NCBI GenBank assembly: GCA_029204225.1
Contig: CM055107.1
Location: 42,470,007-42,534,006 of the forward strand
Reading direction: 5' to 3'
From: Diphasiastrum complanatum
Taxonomy: Eukaryota; Streptophyta; Lycopodiopsida; Lycopodiales; Lycopodiaceae
Length of the DNA stretch: 64,000 nucleotides
The notes under the pieces: model-generated
What the model was told of the DNA's origin: nothing
The model's database searches: none
What the model saw: only the letters and a program-made list of their open reading frames with translations
Shown: piece after piece, positions 10,875-53,999 of the stretch
Layout of the letters: every line of letters starts with the position of its first letter
Position numbering within the stretch: the first letter of the stretch is position 1
Position numbers and translations under genes: made by a program

Positions 10875-12869
10875 TTATTTTGTTACAGCTATAGTGGTTA
10901 TCAAGTCCTCTGCATCACGCAAGCAACCTGCACGGCATAAAATGTCAATCATGCATGCATAATGCTCCACCTTTTGTGTCACGTCATGATCTTGTCTCAT
11001 CAAATCAAAGTATTTCCTCCCATCATCAAGCAATCCTGCATGGCTACATGCTGTGAGAAGAGATACAAATGTAACATGATCTGGCTTAACGCTGTCATGG
11101 CGCATTTGATGGTAAAGATCCAAAGCTTCCTTCTCATGCCCATTCTGGGCACAGGCAGCAATCATAACATTCCAGGAAATGACATTTCGATGGAACATTT
11201 GGCCAAAGACTCTCTTTGCTTCATGCAACATCCCACACTTGCCGTACATGTTCACAAGCGCAGTCCCCACATCAACCTGTCTCTCATAACCTCTTTCCAA
11301 AATGACATCATGAATTTCCTGCCCCTTCTCAAGGGAAGCCAGGATAGCACATGCATCAAGAGCACACACAAAGGTGACATGATCTGGCTTGAACCCATTG
11401 CCGTCCATTTCATTGAAAAAATCCAAGGCCTCTTTAGCATGTCCATTTTGGGTGCATGCAGAAATCATGGCATTCCAGGAGATAGAGTTTCGATTTGGCA
11501 TTTGACCAAATATGCTTCTTGCAGCATCCAAATCCCCACACTTTCCATACATATTGACTAGAGCATTTCCCACGATAACCTGTTCCTCGTGTCCGCTATC
11601 TACAATGGCAGCATGGATTTCCTGGCCCTTCTCAAGGGCAGCTAGACTGGCACAAGCATCTATAATGCAGACAAAGGTGACTGGATTTGGCTCGAACCCA
11701 TCATTCTGCATCACATTAAACAAATCCAAAGCTTCCTTACTGTGCCCATTCTGAGTGCAGGCAGCAATCATGGCATTCCAGGAGACCAGATTCCGAGATG
11801 GCATTTGGCTAAACACTGCCCTGGCATCCTGCAGACTCCTGCATTTGCCATACATACTCACAAGGGCAGTTCCCACAACAAGATCTCCTTCATAACCACA
11901 GTCCAGAATGGCAGCATGCATCTGCCGTCCTTTCTCAAGGGCAGACACATTGGCGCATGCATCAAGGGCGCAGATAAAAGTGACTTTGTTAGGTTTGATG
12001 CCTTGATGGTGCAAATTATCAAACAAATACAATGCCTCCGTGCTGTGCCCATTCTGCGCGTATGCTGCAATCATGGCAGTCCAAGAGACCACATTCCGAT
12101 CCGTCATTCTGTTGAACACACTCTTCGCATCCTCAAGGCTTCCACATTTGCCGTACATAGTGATCAAAGCAGTTGCCACAAAAACTTGCCCCTCAAATCC
12201 TCGCTCCACAATGGCGGCATGGATCTGCCTTCCCATTTCTAGGGCTGCCAAACCAGTGCACGCATCAAGAGCGCAAACAAAGGTGATTGGATTCGGCTTG
12301 AAACCCTGGCACTGCATCTGATGAAAACATTCCAATGCTTCTCTGCCACACGCATTTTTAGCATAAGCTTTGATCAGTATAGTCCATGAATACAAATTCG
12401 GATCAAACAGGCTGTCAAACATAGCTCGCGCATCTTCCATCCTTCCACAATTCCCATACATTTCAACAAGACAATTCCCTAAGAAGGTGTTTCTATCATA
12501 GTTACATCTTCTAATGTGAGCATGCACAAGTCTACCATGAGTTAAAGCCTTTGCCTTACCGCAACGCTTCAAAAGAGATGCCAAGGAAGCAAAGCTTTTC
12601 GAATTTTCCAGCAGCTGATCCCAATTCCGATCCAATTGAGTGGGAGGCAGTAAAGAGTGTCCATTCCGCTCAACCTCTTGATGCTGCTTCTTTGAGAATT
12701 CCTCGAAGGTTAGAGAGGGTTTGTTCACAGCTGCTGCAGCAGAGTGAGCAATTCGTGTGTGCATAGGAGGGACCAAAAACCGTGTACGATCCATATCATG
12801 ATGCTTTGGAACAAACTTCTCACAATCTGCAATACTACTCCTAGTGGGGGTGAATTTTCTAATTAGCAT
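10875..12869 (-). CDS. PLS-class pentatricopeptide repeat protein
   Basis: The start is taken at ATG 12869 (MLIRKFTPTRSS), giving 664 codons. The frame stays open upstream to 13031, but that part lies over a telo-box and TATA-like sequence. PLS-type PPR proteins bind organellar RNA and guide C-to-U editing or processing in plastids or mitochondria. Residues about 100-650 carry PPR motifs in P-L-S order; the MYGKCG-type helix recurs with an exact 101-residue period at residues 132, 233, 334, 435 and 536. Repeats such as HAAIVERGFEG, VVSWTAMIAAYAQNGH and KPNKVTFICALDAC are very uniform. The first 60 residues are basic and serine-rich and could be a transit peptide. The frame ends in DAEDLITTIAVTK just where an E domain should begin, and an E-like remnant follows in another frame. 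So it is either a truncated PLS protein or a young pseudogene. It is intronless, as is typical of the family. Confidence 0.85.
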   Translation of the reverse strand: MLIRKFTPTRSSIADCEKFVPKHHDMDRTRFLVPPMHTRIAHSAAAAVNKPSLTFEEFSKKQHQEVERNGHSLLPPTQLDRNWDQLLENSKSFASLASLLKRCGKAKALTHGRLVHAHIRRCNYDRNTFLGNCLVEMYGNCGRMEDARAMFDSLFDPNLYSWTILIKAYAKNACGREALECFHQMQCQGFKPNPITFVCALDACTGLAALEMGRQIHAAIVERGFEGQVFVATALITMYGKCGSLEDAKSVFNRMTDRNVVSWTAMIAAYAQNGHSTEALYLFDNLHHQGIKPNKVTFICALDACANVSALEKGRQMHAAILDCGYEGDLVVGTALVSMYGKCRSLQDARAVFSQMPSRNLVSWNAMIAACTQNGHSKEALDLFNVMQNDGFEPNPVTFVCIIDACASLAALEKGQEIHAAIVDSGHEEQVIVGNALVNMYGKCGDLDAARSIFGQMPNRNSISWNAMISACTQNGHAKEALDFFNEMDGNGFKPDHVTFVCALDACAILASLEKGQEIHDVILERGYERQVDVGTALVNMYGKCGMLHEAKRVFGQMFHRNVISWNVMIAACAQNGHEKEALDLYHQMRHDSVKPDHVTFVSLLTACSHAGLLDDGRKYFDLMRQDHDVTQKVEHYACMIDILCRAGCLRDAEDLITTIAVTK

Positions 12870-12881
12870 TGTGAGTAAGAA

Positions 12882-12960
12882 ATAGGGTTTAGGGTTTAGG
12901 ATTACAAAGAGATTACAAAGAGCTAAGGGCAAGGGAGAGAGAGATATATATACATATATA
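12882..12960 (-). promoter_or_regulatory. PPR gene promoter: telo-box and TATA box
   Basis: On the minus strand, AAACCCTAAACCCTA (12883-12898) is a double telo-box, usual in plant 5' leaders of housekeeping and organelle-related genes. It lies just upstream of ATG 12869. A TATA-like run (12945-12960) lies about 80 bp upstream, with GA-rich sequence between. Confidence 0.5.
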
Positions 12961-13224
12961 ATGTGAGCATTGATGGGAAAACCAAATTCTTGTGTTTTGA
13001 TTGGTCCACGTATTTTAAGGGTTTTGACCAACGTAGTTCGGCGGATTTTCTTTGATTGGCACGTGTGTTTTCCTTAATCCCATTACTAAAGTGCAGTTTT
13101 GATTGAACATTTACATAATATGGTTGATGTTCCAAGCTTGGAAAGCTTGAAATGAGTTAATTCGACCTTCAAAATGAAAAGCTTGAAAATCTAGGGTTAG
13201 GGAGAAGAAATACCAATATAGCGC

Positions 13225-13225
13225 G

Positions 13226-13276
<51 letters not shown>
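13225..13276. repeat. (GT)n(GA)n microsatellite
   Basis: About 11 GT units pass directly into about 15 GA units, upstream of the PPR promoter. Confidence 0.95.
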
Positions 13277-13281
<5 letters not shown>

Positions 13282-13606
13282 GTGTATGAGGGATCCTTGC
13301 ATCTTTGAAGCACGTCGCGCATTTATCCCACAAGTTTTTTTATTTCCTAAATTAGAGTGTAACTAATAATAATAACCCTTCTCGTGTGCTCGTATGGGTG
13401 TGTTCGAAAATGGGTGGCCCATGGAATTCCATGTGCACATGAAATTTTGGGTGCAATCACAATTAGACACTAGCAAATTTTTATGGTGAACCAAATGGCT
13501 CCGACAAGCTTGGGCAATGTCACCAAGTGGCATTAATCTAGGCCCAAACCTCCCCACTTCTGGATGCATGCATCTAAGGTACATAAAGAGGGATATGAGA
13601 AAGATC

Positions 13607-13608
<2 letters not shown>

Positions 13609-13660
<52 letters not shown>

Positions 13661-13671
13661 TGTGTGTGTGT
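13609..13671. repeat. (GA)n(TG)n microsatellite
   Basis: About 25 GA units are followed by about 7 TG units. Confidence 0.95.
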
Positions 13672-13946
13672 AGGTTGTGATGGATAAAACGTTATTCTTG
13701 CACTTTGATTGGTCCATCAAAAGCTAGGGTTTTTTACTTAAATTGACCAAAAGCACAATGATTATTATAAAATGTGGCTCTAAAGTAAATCCCATAAAAA
13801 ATAAGTCTTGAGCTTTTTTATATATGTTTTTGGCATGGAGTTGGTAGAATGAACAATTGGCCTAGAATGTGGGGTGAGATTTAGGATTTCATAATGTGTA
13901 AATGAACAGGAAAAGAGACTACTGGCATAAAAGTGTCAATATACTT

Positions 13947-13950
13947 GAGA

Positions 13951-14005
<55 letters not shown>
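13947..14005. repeat. (GA)n microsatellite
   Basis: A GA run with one GTGA interruption. Confidence 0.95.
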
Positions 14006-14008
<3 letters not shown>

Positions 14009-14373
14009 CTAGGATTTAGAAGAGACATTGAGTGAAACAATCCTTCCACAATTTTCACAACCTTGTAGTGAGTCAATCCATTAATTAGCACTCTATATGG
14101 GATTTATACGTTTTGGAGGACCTACTACAACCTACGAGCTTCAAGTTGCCATGGGGATCTCTTTCCACTCCCTTACATCGTTTGATCGGTTTTAGGATTT
14201 TGTTTGGCACTCCCCTTAAATGCACATCACACTAAATGAACAAGTTCAATTGTGTATGACCATGCGACGACTTCATAAGTAAATATGCAAACTGTTGTAA
14301 GAACTATTTTTTTTAGGCTAGTATTTGTTGGATCGGTACATGGAATGAGATTAAAATCCAACACTCTCCTCCC

Positions 14374-15040
14374 TTAAGATCACTTCATGCACTTGTGACG
14401 ATTCAGCATATTCAAGTATTGAACATATGTACATTTGATAAAGGGCTTTGAAAGAATAGCAGCCACTGAAACATTTAGAGTAGCCTTCTATTGTATTAAA
14501 TCCACATAGCTTTGGTGGCCGAATTGCAAATTTTTGCCAAATAGAAGCAATTTTCTAAAGTAGTCTTTTTTGGAATCTGGATCACCTCCTGAACTTGAGT
14601 TAGTATATCCATAAAGTGTTGTTGTAGAAATATTATCATTCTAGCATAAATATTATGTCTTTGTTGCCTATATCTCTTACAATTTGTATGCCTAGAAAAT
14701 AGTGTATTGATTCAAGATTTGGCATATCAAACTCTTTAGAAACGTTTAATTTGGGTCCTTGTAACAATTGAGTGTTATTACTAAAAACCAATTCATCATT
14801 AACATACAGTGCAATAATCACAGATCTTGAAGCTAAATGTTTTGTATAAACATTCATATTGGCAGCAATAGCAATTAATTCCTATTTGAGTTACATAAGA
14901 AAAGATTTTTCCAAACCATGCATGAGGAACCATATACAATTTGCATATTTTACTTTCTTGATTGTTACCTTCAAGTTGAGAAATGTAAATGTCTTCATTA
15001 CTTATGCCATTATAAAAAGTTGCCTTGGCATCCATTTGAT
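14374..15040 (-). mobile_element. Copia RT/RNase H remnant with polypurine tract
   Basis: Minus-strand readings are MDAKATFYNGISNEDIYI (15035 on; RT block like MDVKTAFLNG) and IALYVNDELVFS (YVDD changed to YVND), IHYFLGIQIV. After frameshifts GYTNSSSGGDPDSKKDY is the RNase H start. At the 3' side a purine run (minus TAAGGGAGGAGAG, 14374-14386) abuts TGTTGGATT, as expected for a PPT and 3' LTR start. Stops and the YVND change make it inactive. Confidence 0.75.
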
Positions 15041-15685
15041 GAATTTCAAGTTCTTATGATGCAACAAAGGTTGGTTGTTAGAATTTGATTTCAATGGTGA
15101 ATATGAGACTATGAATCGATTGAGAATTGTCAAACTCACATCACCACAATACATTCCTTTATGCAGCTTTTTTATTCATGAGAACATTTATCAAGTTGGA
15201 CCAACCAAGGTGGTTTTAAAAAATATATTTTGAGAAGATGGCTATTTGGAAGAGAAAGGAGTGTTTGTAGTGTCATTGCACGATATTGGTGATGTTCCCA
15301 TTGAGGGGAACGGTGAAATCAAGAACTCGTGGGATACCATATGGCATGATGTAAATGAAAAAATTGATCAATAATTAGAAAGTCTTGCAACTAATGCAAA
15401 TGGAACTATTTACATAGTCACAATCTACAACTCGATGTCATCTTGTTGTGTTAATTTCAAGCACATGACATCAAAGGGAATGTTCACTCCTTGCAAGCAT
15501 ATGTATTTTGTGCATATACTGTTTTGGGATTAGATATCAATAATAATATGAAATAGAAACGTGCCTACTTGACATTGACTACATTGCATGTATTTTTTTT
15601 TTGAATTATGTCAGAAAAAAGTTCCTTCTTATTGAAGCAATCCAACTAATGACAATTTTTATTGAATTACATCTTGTTGTGTATA

Positions 15686-15798
<113 letters not shown>

Positions 15799-16662
15799 GA
15801 GAATACTAATTAGGGTTTAGGGTAAAAAGAGAGTAACATTTTAGAGAATAACATAAATACAAAAATTAAAAAGACTAATATTTTAGAGCAGAGAAAAATA
15901 AATTGAAGAAACTAAATTAAAGCTATTTATCACAAATATGCCTTGTACTCATACATATAGTTCCATTTTTGGTTAATGTTGTAAATGGGAATACGTATGC
16001 AATAAATTAACTTGCATGAACTGGTTTTTGGCTTTTGGATTAAACTTAAATTTTAAAGAAAAATCTTGATTCAGTATCTAGTGACTTAATGTATTTTGGC
16101 GTAGTGTGGTTGTATGTATTGAAGCCATACGTGTGTTGCATGTCACGAATCAACAAGTTAGAAGATATCATATAAATTATATTTCGTGCAAAAATAAATT
16201 CATTCCGTGGTAAGTTGTCAGACTTTATCACGCATTAGATCATACAATAAGTGGCTTGTTGTCATAGGTATAAAAATTATGCCGATTAATAATTAAATAA
16301 ATGGTTGATAATCATAGAACTGACATAACAAAAACAAATCGTGTTTTCTTTCACTTTTCATTTTAAGGAATTCTTATCAACCATTTTTTTTTAAGGCTAA
16401 CTTTTCTTTGCGGGATTCTGAGTCTTTCTTGTGTGTGGAACATCACCAATTGAACTATCAAACTATTGAACTATTGAGTCTTTCTTATGTGTGGAACTAT
16501 TGAACTTGAACTTGAGATTATTAGCCTTTGACTTGAGATTATCAACTTCTGATTGTCCTCCCAGCTCTTGATTATGTTCAACATTGCTAATCTTTTTGCT
16601 TGCTATAACTGTCAAGATAACCATAAATATCAAATTGTACTACAAGAGCAATCTCATGCTCC

Positions 16663-19072
16663 GTGTTTGATTATTTTGAGATCCATCATCCCACAAACAC
16701 CATGAGTCACAAATCATACATTGAAAGTCATGAAGGTTCGACAGAGCTTGTGCTTCGTTTGATGGAGGAAATGTTGCATTGCGAAAACAACACTCAGTCA
16801 TCACTTCCGACTTTCACCTGGAACTATGGAATTATTGCAAACAATGAAAGAAGCAACATGCAATACTATTTTCATTGAAGTGCCGAAAAAGATTATATAT
16901 TGCATAACTTTCTTTGTCATTGATAGTGCTCTTGGAGAACAAATAAGTTCAGGTGCTTCAACAAGTAAAGCAAAGACATTCAATTGCTAAAATGCCTCCA
17001 ATTTATGAATGGAGGTTGTTTGTTTGAACTCCCCTACTAAGATGACAAGAATTCTATGCCTGGCAAGGAGACCAAATTCAATGGACATGTATGGTTAGAT
17101 TATGTGACCACCAATATTGCTAATTTTCCAAGAGTGCTTCAAAAAGCGAATTGTTCAAGATATCTAATATGTATGAATGACCAATGCCCATATAACAAAA
17201 AATCCGGACAACAAAATCAAAGACAATCGCAAGGTCGGAATGACAAAATAATTCATCCAAAAATGCTATTGTGTTGTAGGTTATGTCAATGGATTGAGGA
17301 AGCCAGATCCTTTGGTAGACCTTCGTGGACAAATTGGAAAGTGTGCTAGAATTGAAACATCGTAGCAAATATGATTTCATACATGGAGTCATCTTTCTTG
17401 GACAACTTGATAGCATGAATGTTGATAGATGTCATGTATTCAAGATGTCTATAGTAGGTCATGGATCTAAAGTCGACATTGTCAATCGGATGCGTCCACA
17501 AGGTGAATTGTGTGACTTTTAGGTACGCTTTGATCATGTAAACAAGATTAGTGGCTGGACCACCATGGTCGTGCATGTTTACGATCAATACATTCAATAC
17601 CTATTAACCATATGTGTCTGTGTGATTTCGAAGTCTAGGACACTAATGCACAAATCTATCTGGACATCCACTTGCACAATTTCAAGGCTTTATGGCCGAC
17701 GAGGCCCAAGCCAACTGGCATGCCGTGAGGACGGTTTACAATAGAGGACCTACAAATAGCATGGTAGGTAGGAAAAGGTCTTGTATATTTCACTGGGAGC
17801 AAAGTATGATCCAGGATTCTAAGAGTTGTATCAAGAGTGAATTTCAAAAGATTCACAAGAAACTTTGCCACCAATGGAAAAACACACCAACTCGACAATC
17901 TGTCTCGCTCTCGCATTTGCCCGTCCAAATCACACACGTGTAAACTGACAGCCTGACACGCGTCGCTCTCGCATTTGACCGTACAAGCGATTGATGTCAT
18001 GGTGGTCAATGGGATGAGTGGTTGATGGAGAACTACCAAAATTGCAAACATGGATAATGTGGTGGCATGCACAAATATCACATTGGGTTGACTTCATGAT
18101 TCGGGTAAGAGTTTCTTCACGTGAACAATGCTTGTATGACTTAGATTATTGCAAAGTGCTTGTATATTCATCTATATTCGTAAAGTGCTTGTCGTTTTGT
18201 AGAGCATGGATGCATCTCATGGTTTGCCAAGGACAAATTTGTCTTAGTCAATCCATGGCAGTTGGCTTGCATCAGAGAATCAAAAGCATCACATGACTTC
18301 GTATGGAGCAACAATGAGTGAAATGACAAATGCCATTCTACAAAGTGCTCGCTACCATGCGTATATCAATGGTGGCCAACTAGGTAAAGGCCCATCTTTG
18401 CAAACATTGAAGGACCGATGTTCAGCTGCCACTGGTGGGGCTGAAGTGAAAGTGAAACATGTCACACGAACTACTAACCAACACGTGGAGGACCTAGCTA
18501 TCAGAAGGCCAAATGACGGATTGCAAGGCGATTCAAGGACTGTCAGAAAGAAGCGGCCAATTTCAAAGACTTCTCAAATTGGTGATAAAGATAGCCATAG
18601 ACCAGAGTATGACTATGTTACACGACCAATGAGCCAACCAAGAAAATCTAAAGCGTGTTTGCCATTTTCCATGGATGTCAACCAGGAAACTGAAAGAGGC
18701 ATTCCATCAAATATGATGTGATAGAAAATGATGTGCACGACACCAACTGGACGAACGAAGCCCCGGAGTCGAATCAGATGTAGTGGATTTTCAATGGCAC
18801 CGGTGCAAAGGTGCACAAAGTTGATCAATGCCATGGAGAAAAGGTCAGCCACATGAGTACCTGCACCAAGTTTTTTTTCAAGTGATGATGTGCAGCACAC
18901 ATGGAAACCCCTACAGTCCACTTTGAGTGTTCCTGACCAAGCACAGGTGTTATGGAATGTTGCAAGTGGCACCGCCATTACACAAGTTGAGAAGCTTCAG
19001 AGCTTTTTAGAAGACGACACAAACATTGATTCACCACCAATTTCATCCACTAAAGAGCTCTATGCTCTATGA
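16663..19072 (+). mobile_element. Decayed DNA transposon, possibly MULE-like
   Basis: Several + strand pieces keep protein-like character. FNGHVWLDYVTTNIANFPRV, RYLICMNDQCPYNK and HPKMLLCCRLC (17077-17290) look like a Cys/His DNA-binding region. FMADEAQANWHAVRTVYN and SCIFHWEQSM (17690-17815) resemble a MULE-type transposase core of non-seed plants. LQSARYHAYINGGQLGKGPS (18335 on) is a basic tail. Frames change often and stops abound. The family assignment rests on remembered motif style and is tentative; no terminal repeats were found. Confidence 0.35.
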
Positions 19073-19079
19073 GTTTAAC

Positions 19080-20283
19080 TGAAACCAAGGGGTCTCGTAT
19101 AAAAGCTATCTCACACTTGCCAATGATGCTTTTGCAACCCCAAAGCTAGAGAAAAAAGATATCCGTAGGCCTAAGTTCATCCATGGGGGTAGACCTGTGG
19201 CTTAGCAAAAGTGATAAACATTTATACATAAATGTCAAGTCTAGGACGGTGGTACCTAGCATAGGAAAGGAAAGGTGCATATTTCAACTTTATGTAGTCC
19301 ACCCACAAAATCTTAGCATTGACCAAATAGTAGAACATAATATTCTATACAGTTGTGAGTCAAAATATTCAGCACAATTGAACAGAAAGTGCACACAACA
19401 CTACAAAAATAGGTCAAAATTTTTTGAATATGCGGACACCAGGACAATTGCATCTATATGTTGTATAATATACAGCCTTGCTTGAAAATAAATGATTATC
19501 AGACAGCATTCTCACGAGACAAATACTGATAGCAACCATGTATCTTCCAACATCTAATCCTCACTACCAATTTAAGGGAATTCAGCGCACCTGGCACAAT
19601 ACCAAACTGTCTCTGAACGAGTACTGATTCAATTCGCCTAATCAGACTACTGTCAACATGTTGATTGTAAGATAACTAACTTCCATGAGGAAACTGAAAC
19701 AAACTGATCCTATTCCTCACCAAGCTGCTTATGTTGTCCATCACTCCAAGTTACCAGTTGAAATTAACCCCAGTTCACGCAAAGGCCTAACAGGGCCTGC
19801 CCAGTTAGTAATCCACTCGTTCTTGCATGAGCCAAAAAAATGTCAATGGGAAATCGGGGTGGTTATCCACTCGTCCATAACATGTCCCTCTGCTCTATTT
19901 TTGGCCCACACAAAAAAGAGCTGAGAAAACAAACCAATCTTTCTCATGTGCAAGGCATGAGACAGAGACATAACTGAGATATTGATTACAGTTCAGCACT
20001 ACAAAATCATAGATGAAAAATCTTACCCCGAAACCAAAAAGAAACATCAACACTAAGAGTGAAGACTCAAGAGAGTCGGTTAAAGAGCTCCAAAAATCAA
20101 TCCTTTCATCAATTTCGAGAAATGTAATGAATGGATAATCTCTAGTCAAAAATTGTGCTCTTAAAGGTGCCTTCAACACCGATCATTTTTTTCGGACTTA
20201 CAGCATGTCAGAATGAAACCCATCATACCTGACTTAAACTACCCTCACTGTGGGCTATCTCCCTTCTAGAAAATCAAAGTCGA
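19080..20283. other. Intergenic / 3' flank of the Nudix gene
   Basis: No coding region recognised. On the minus strand this is the 3' flank of the Nudix hydrolase gene (stop at 20284-20286). No clear poly(A) signal was picked out. Confidence 0.5.
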
Positions 20284-52466
<32,183 letters not shown>

Positions 52467-52655
52467 GACGATAAGAACAAGCAGCAACGTCCTCTGGAAC
52501 TACGAATGCAGTAGCAGCGATGGAAGCTCCTTTGCATTCAATTCAAAGCATGGATTTCAAACTGCTGCTTCCTGCGGACAAGGAATGCGCCCCAGCATCT
52601 TGTAGAGCAAAAGATTGCATATCCTGCTTGCATATCACTGAGATCAGATTAGGCG

Positions 52656-52770
52656 TCAGATCAAGGCAGGCAATAATGTAGCAGCTAGCGGAAAAGGGAG
52701 GGAAAAGGTATTGCTCTTGTCGCCGCCTTGCTTCTCATCCATTGTGCATTTCCATAACAGCAACCTCCAT
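52656..52770 (-). other. Two overlapping uORFs in the Nudix 5' leader
   Basis: uORF1 is 52770-52735 (MEVAVMEMHNG, 11 codons). uORF2 starts at 52742 inside the end of uORF1 (ATGGATGA overlap) and runs 28 codons to TGA 52658-52656 (MDEKQGGDKSNTFSLPFPLA...). Both lie between the TATA box and the main ATG at 52466, so they would be in the leader if there is no leader intron. Confidence 0.5.
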
Positions 52771-52795
52771 GGAACCCTTTTCTTAGAATCCTTGC

Positions 52796-52802
52796 ATTTA
52801 TA
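52796..52802 (-). promoter_or_regulatory. TATA box of the Nudix gene
   Basis: TATAAAT on the minus strand, within GAGTATAAATGCAAGG. It is about 330 bp upstream of the main ATG and about 30 bp before uORF1. Confidence 0.5.
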
Positions 52803-52821
52803 CTCTCAAAAGAGGATGAAC

Positions 52822-52893
52822 TTTAACCTTAACCTTAACCCTAACCCTACCCTAATAGATCTAAGAGCATGACTCTTAACCCTAACCCTAATA
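52822..52893. promoter_or_regulatory. Telomere-like / telo-box repeats upstream of the Nudix gene
   Basis: On the + strand TTAACC is repeated twice, then TTAACCCTAACCCTACCCTA, and again TTAACCCTAACCCTAA at 52877-52892. They sit just upstream of the TATA box, as in the PPR promoter at 12.88 kb. Confidence 0.6.
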
Positions 52894-52899
52894 TAATTC

Positions 52900-53815
52900 T
52901 ATCTTCTTTTTTTCTTTTTTTTTCTTTTTTTTTTCTTTTTTCTTTTTTTTGCTGTGACAAAGGCATATCAATGTTGGATCCTCCCAAACACCCCTCTCGC
53001 TTATTGGCACTGCGGGCTGTTTGGTCTATCCGATGCACGCTCGCAATGTGACAAGGACTGGCCAAAAACCAAGATTATGTAGTGGCGGAACATGCGGTCA
53101 TAGTCATACGTATTACGGACTCATGGTGGGAGCCCGTGCATCAGCTCTCATGCACGCTTTTGAGAGACTTCTTTAAAAAACGTATATATTTTGCTTTTGT
53201 AATTTGTAACAAATGCTTCTTGGTTGTGGGTTAAATGATAATGTACCCTTTATTTTTTTAATGCCACATGGCAATGCTTGATTGCTCAGCTCCAAATAGC
53301 TCCCACATGTGGGGAAGTGTCTTTAAGATATAGGGTCCCACACACCACACACTTGGATAAGGGTTGTATGCTTGCAACAAAAAAGACAAGGCAATCAAAA
53401 AAATCACGTGCAACTTTGCATTAAATAACATTTTAGTGACATTGTGCGTAAAACAGTAAACTATTAGCAATTCAAGTTAATTTGCAATTGCAACATGGAA
53501 AATATTAGTGTGGTAATGGCATGAAGTTTGTGTTTTTGGCTTTGTAGTTTCAATTTGTAAAATATTGATCATTGATCACAAACATACGTCTAGATTGATG
53601 CAAAATTACATTCTCGTTGTAAGGTAACACAAACATAAATGCAAAGGAAATTGTGCCCCTTTTTCAAATCACGATAAATTGTTGTACAATGTATAGCTAG
53701 TAATACATACATCATTCTACAAAATCTTATTATGTATGCAAATACCATCAAATATTTTTTGTGATCACAACACATGGAATGTAGAAGTTTTGAAATTTTC
53801 AAAAATGTCAAACAT
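52900..53815. other. Intergenic upstream of the Nudix promoter
   Basis: A T/C-rich tract (52905-52951) then AT-rich sequence. No gene recognised. Confidence 0.5.
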
Positions 53816-53818
53816 TAA

Positions 53819-53995
53819 TGTTTCTTGATTTCCAAGGGGAGGCTCAAACCTGAGACCAAAGAAACTTTGAATGTCAAGCTAACCAACTGAGCCAACATTA
53901 ATGCTTCTTGGTTTCCAAGGGGAGGCTCGAACCTGGGACCAAAGAAACTTTGGATGCCAAGCTAACCAGTTGAGCCAACCCCGTTGGGTGAGCCA
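53819..53995 (-). mobile_element. Tandem pair of tRNA-like (SINE head) sequences
   Basis: Two units of about 75-80 bp (53819-53900 and 53901-53995). On the minus strand the second has an A-box-like TGGCTCAACTGGTTAGC (A box at 53977-53966) and a B-box GGTTCGAGCC (53933-53924) at tRNA-like spacing, with CCAAAGTTTCTTTGG between. The first unit has GGTTTGAGCC as B box. The T-arm stem does not pair cleanly, so these are tRNA-derived repeats rather than tRNA genes. Confidence 0.5.
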
Positions 53996-53999
53996 ACAT

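Noticed and set aside
12551-12766. Plus-strand frames opposite the PPR gene
   Set aside because: Antisense shadows of a strongly conserved PPR coding frame.
52847-53065. Lys-rich small ORF
   Set aside because: Encoded by a T-rich tract on the opposite strand plus telomere-like repeats; no coding support.
53895-53995. A functional tRNA gene
   Set aside because: A and B boxes are tRNA-like but the T-arm and acceptor stem do not pair cleanly.
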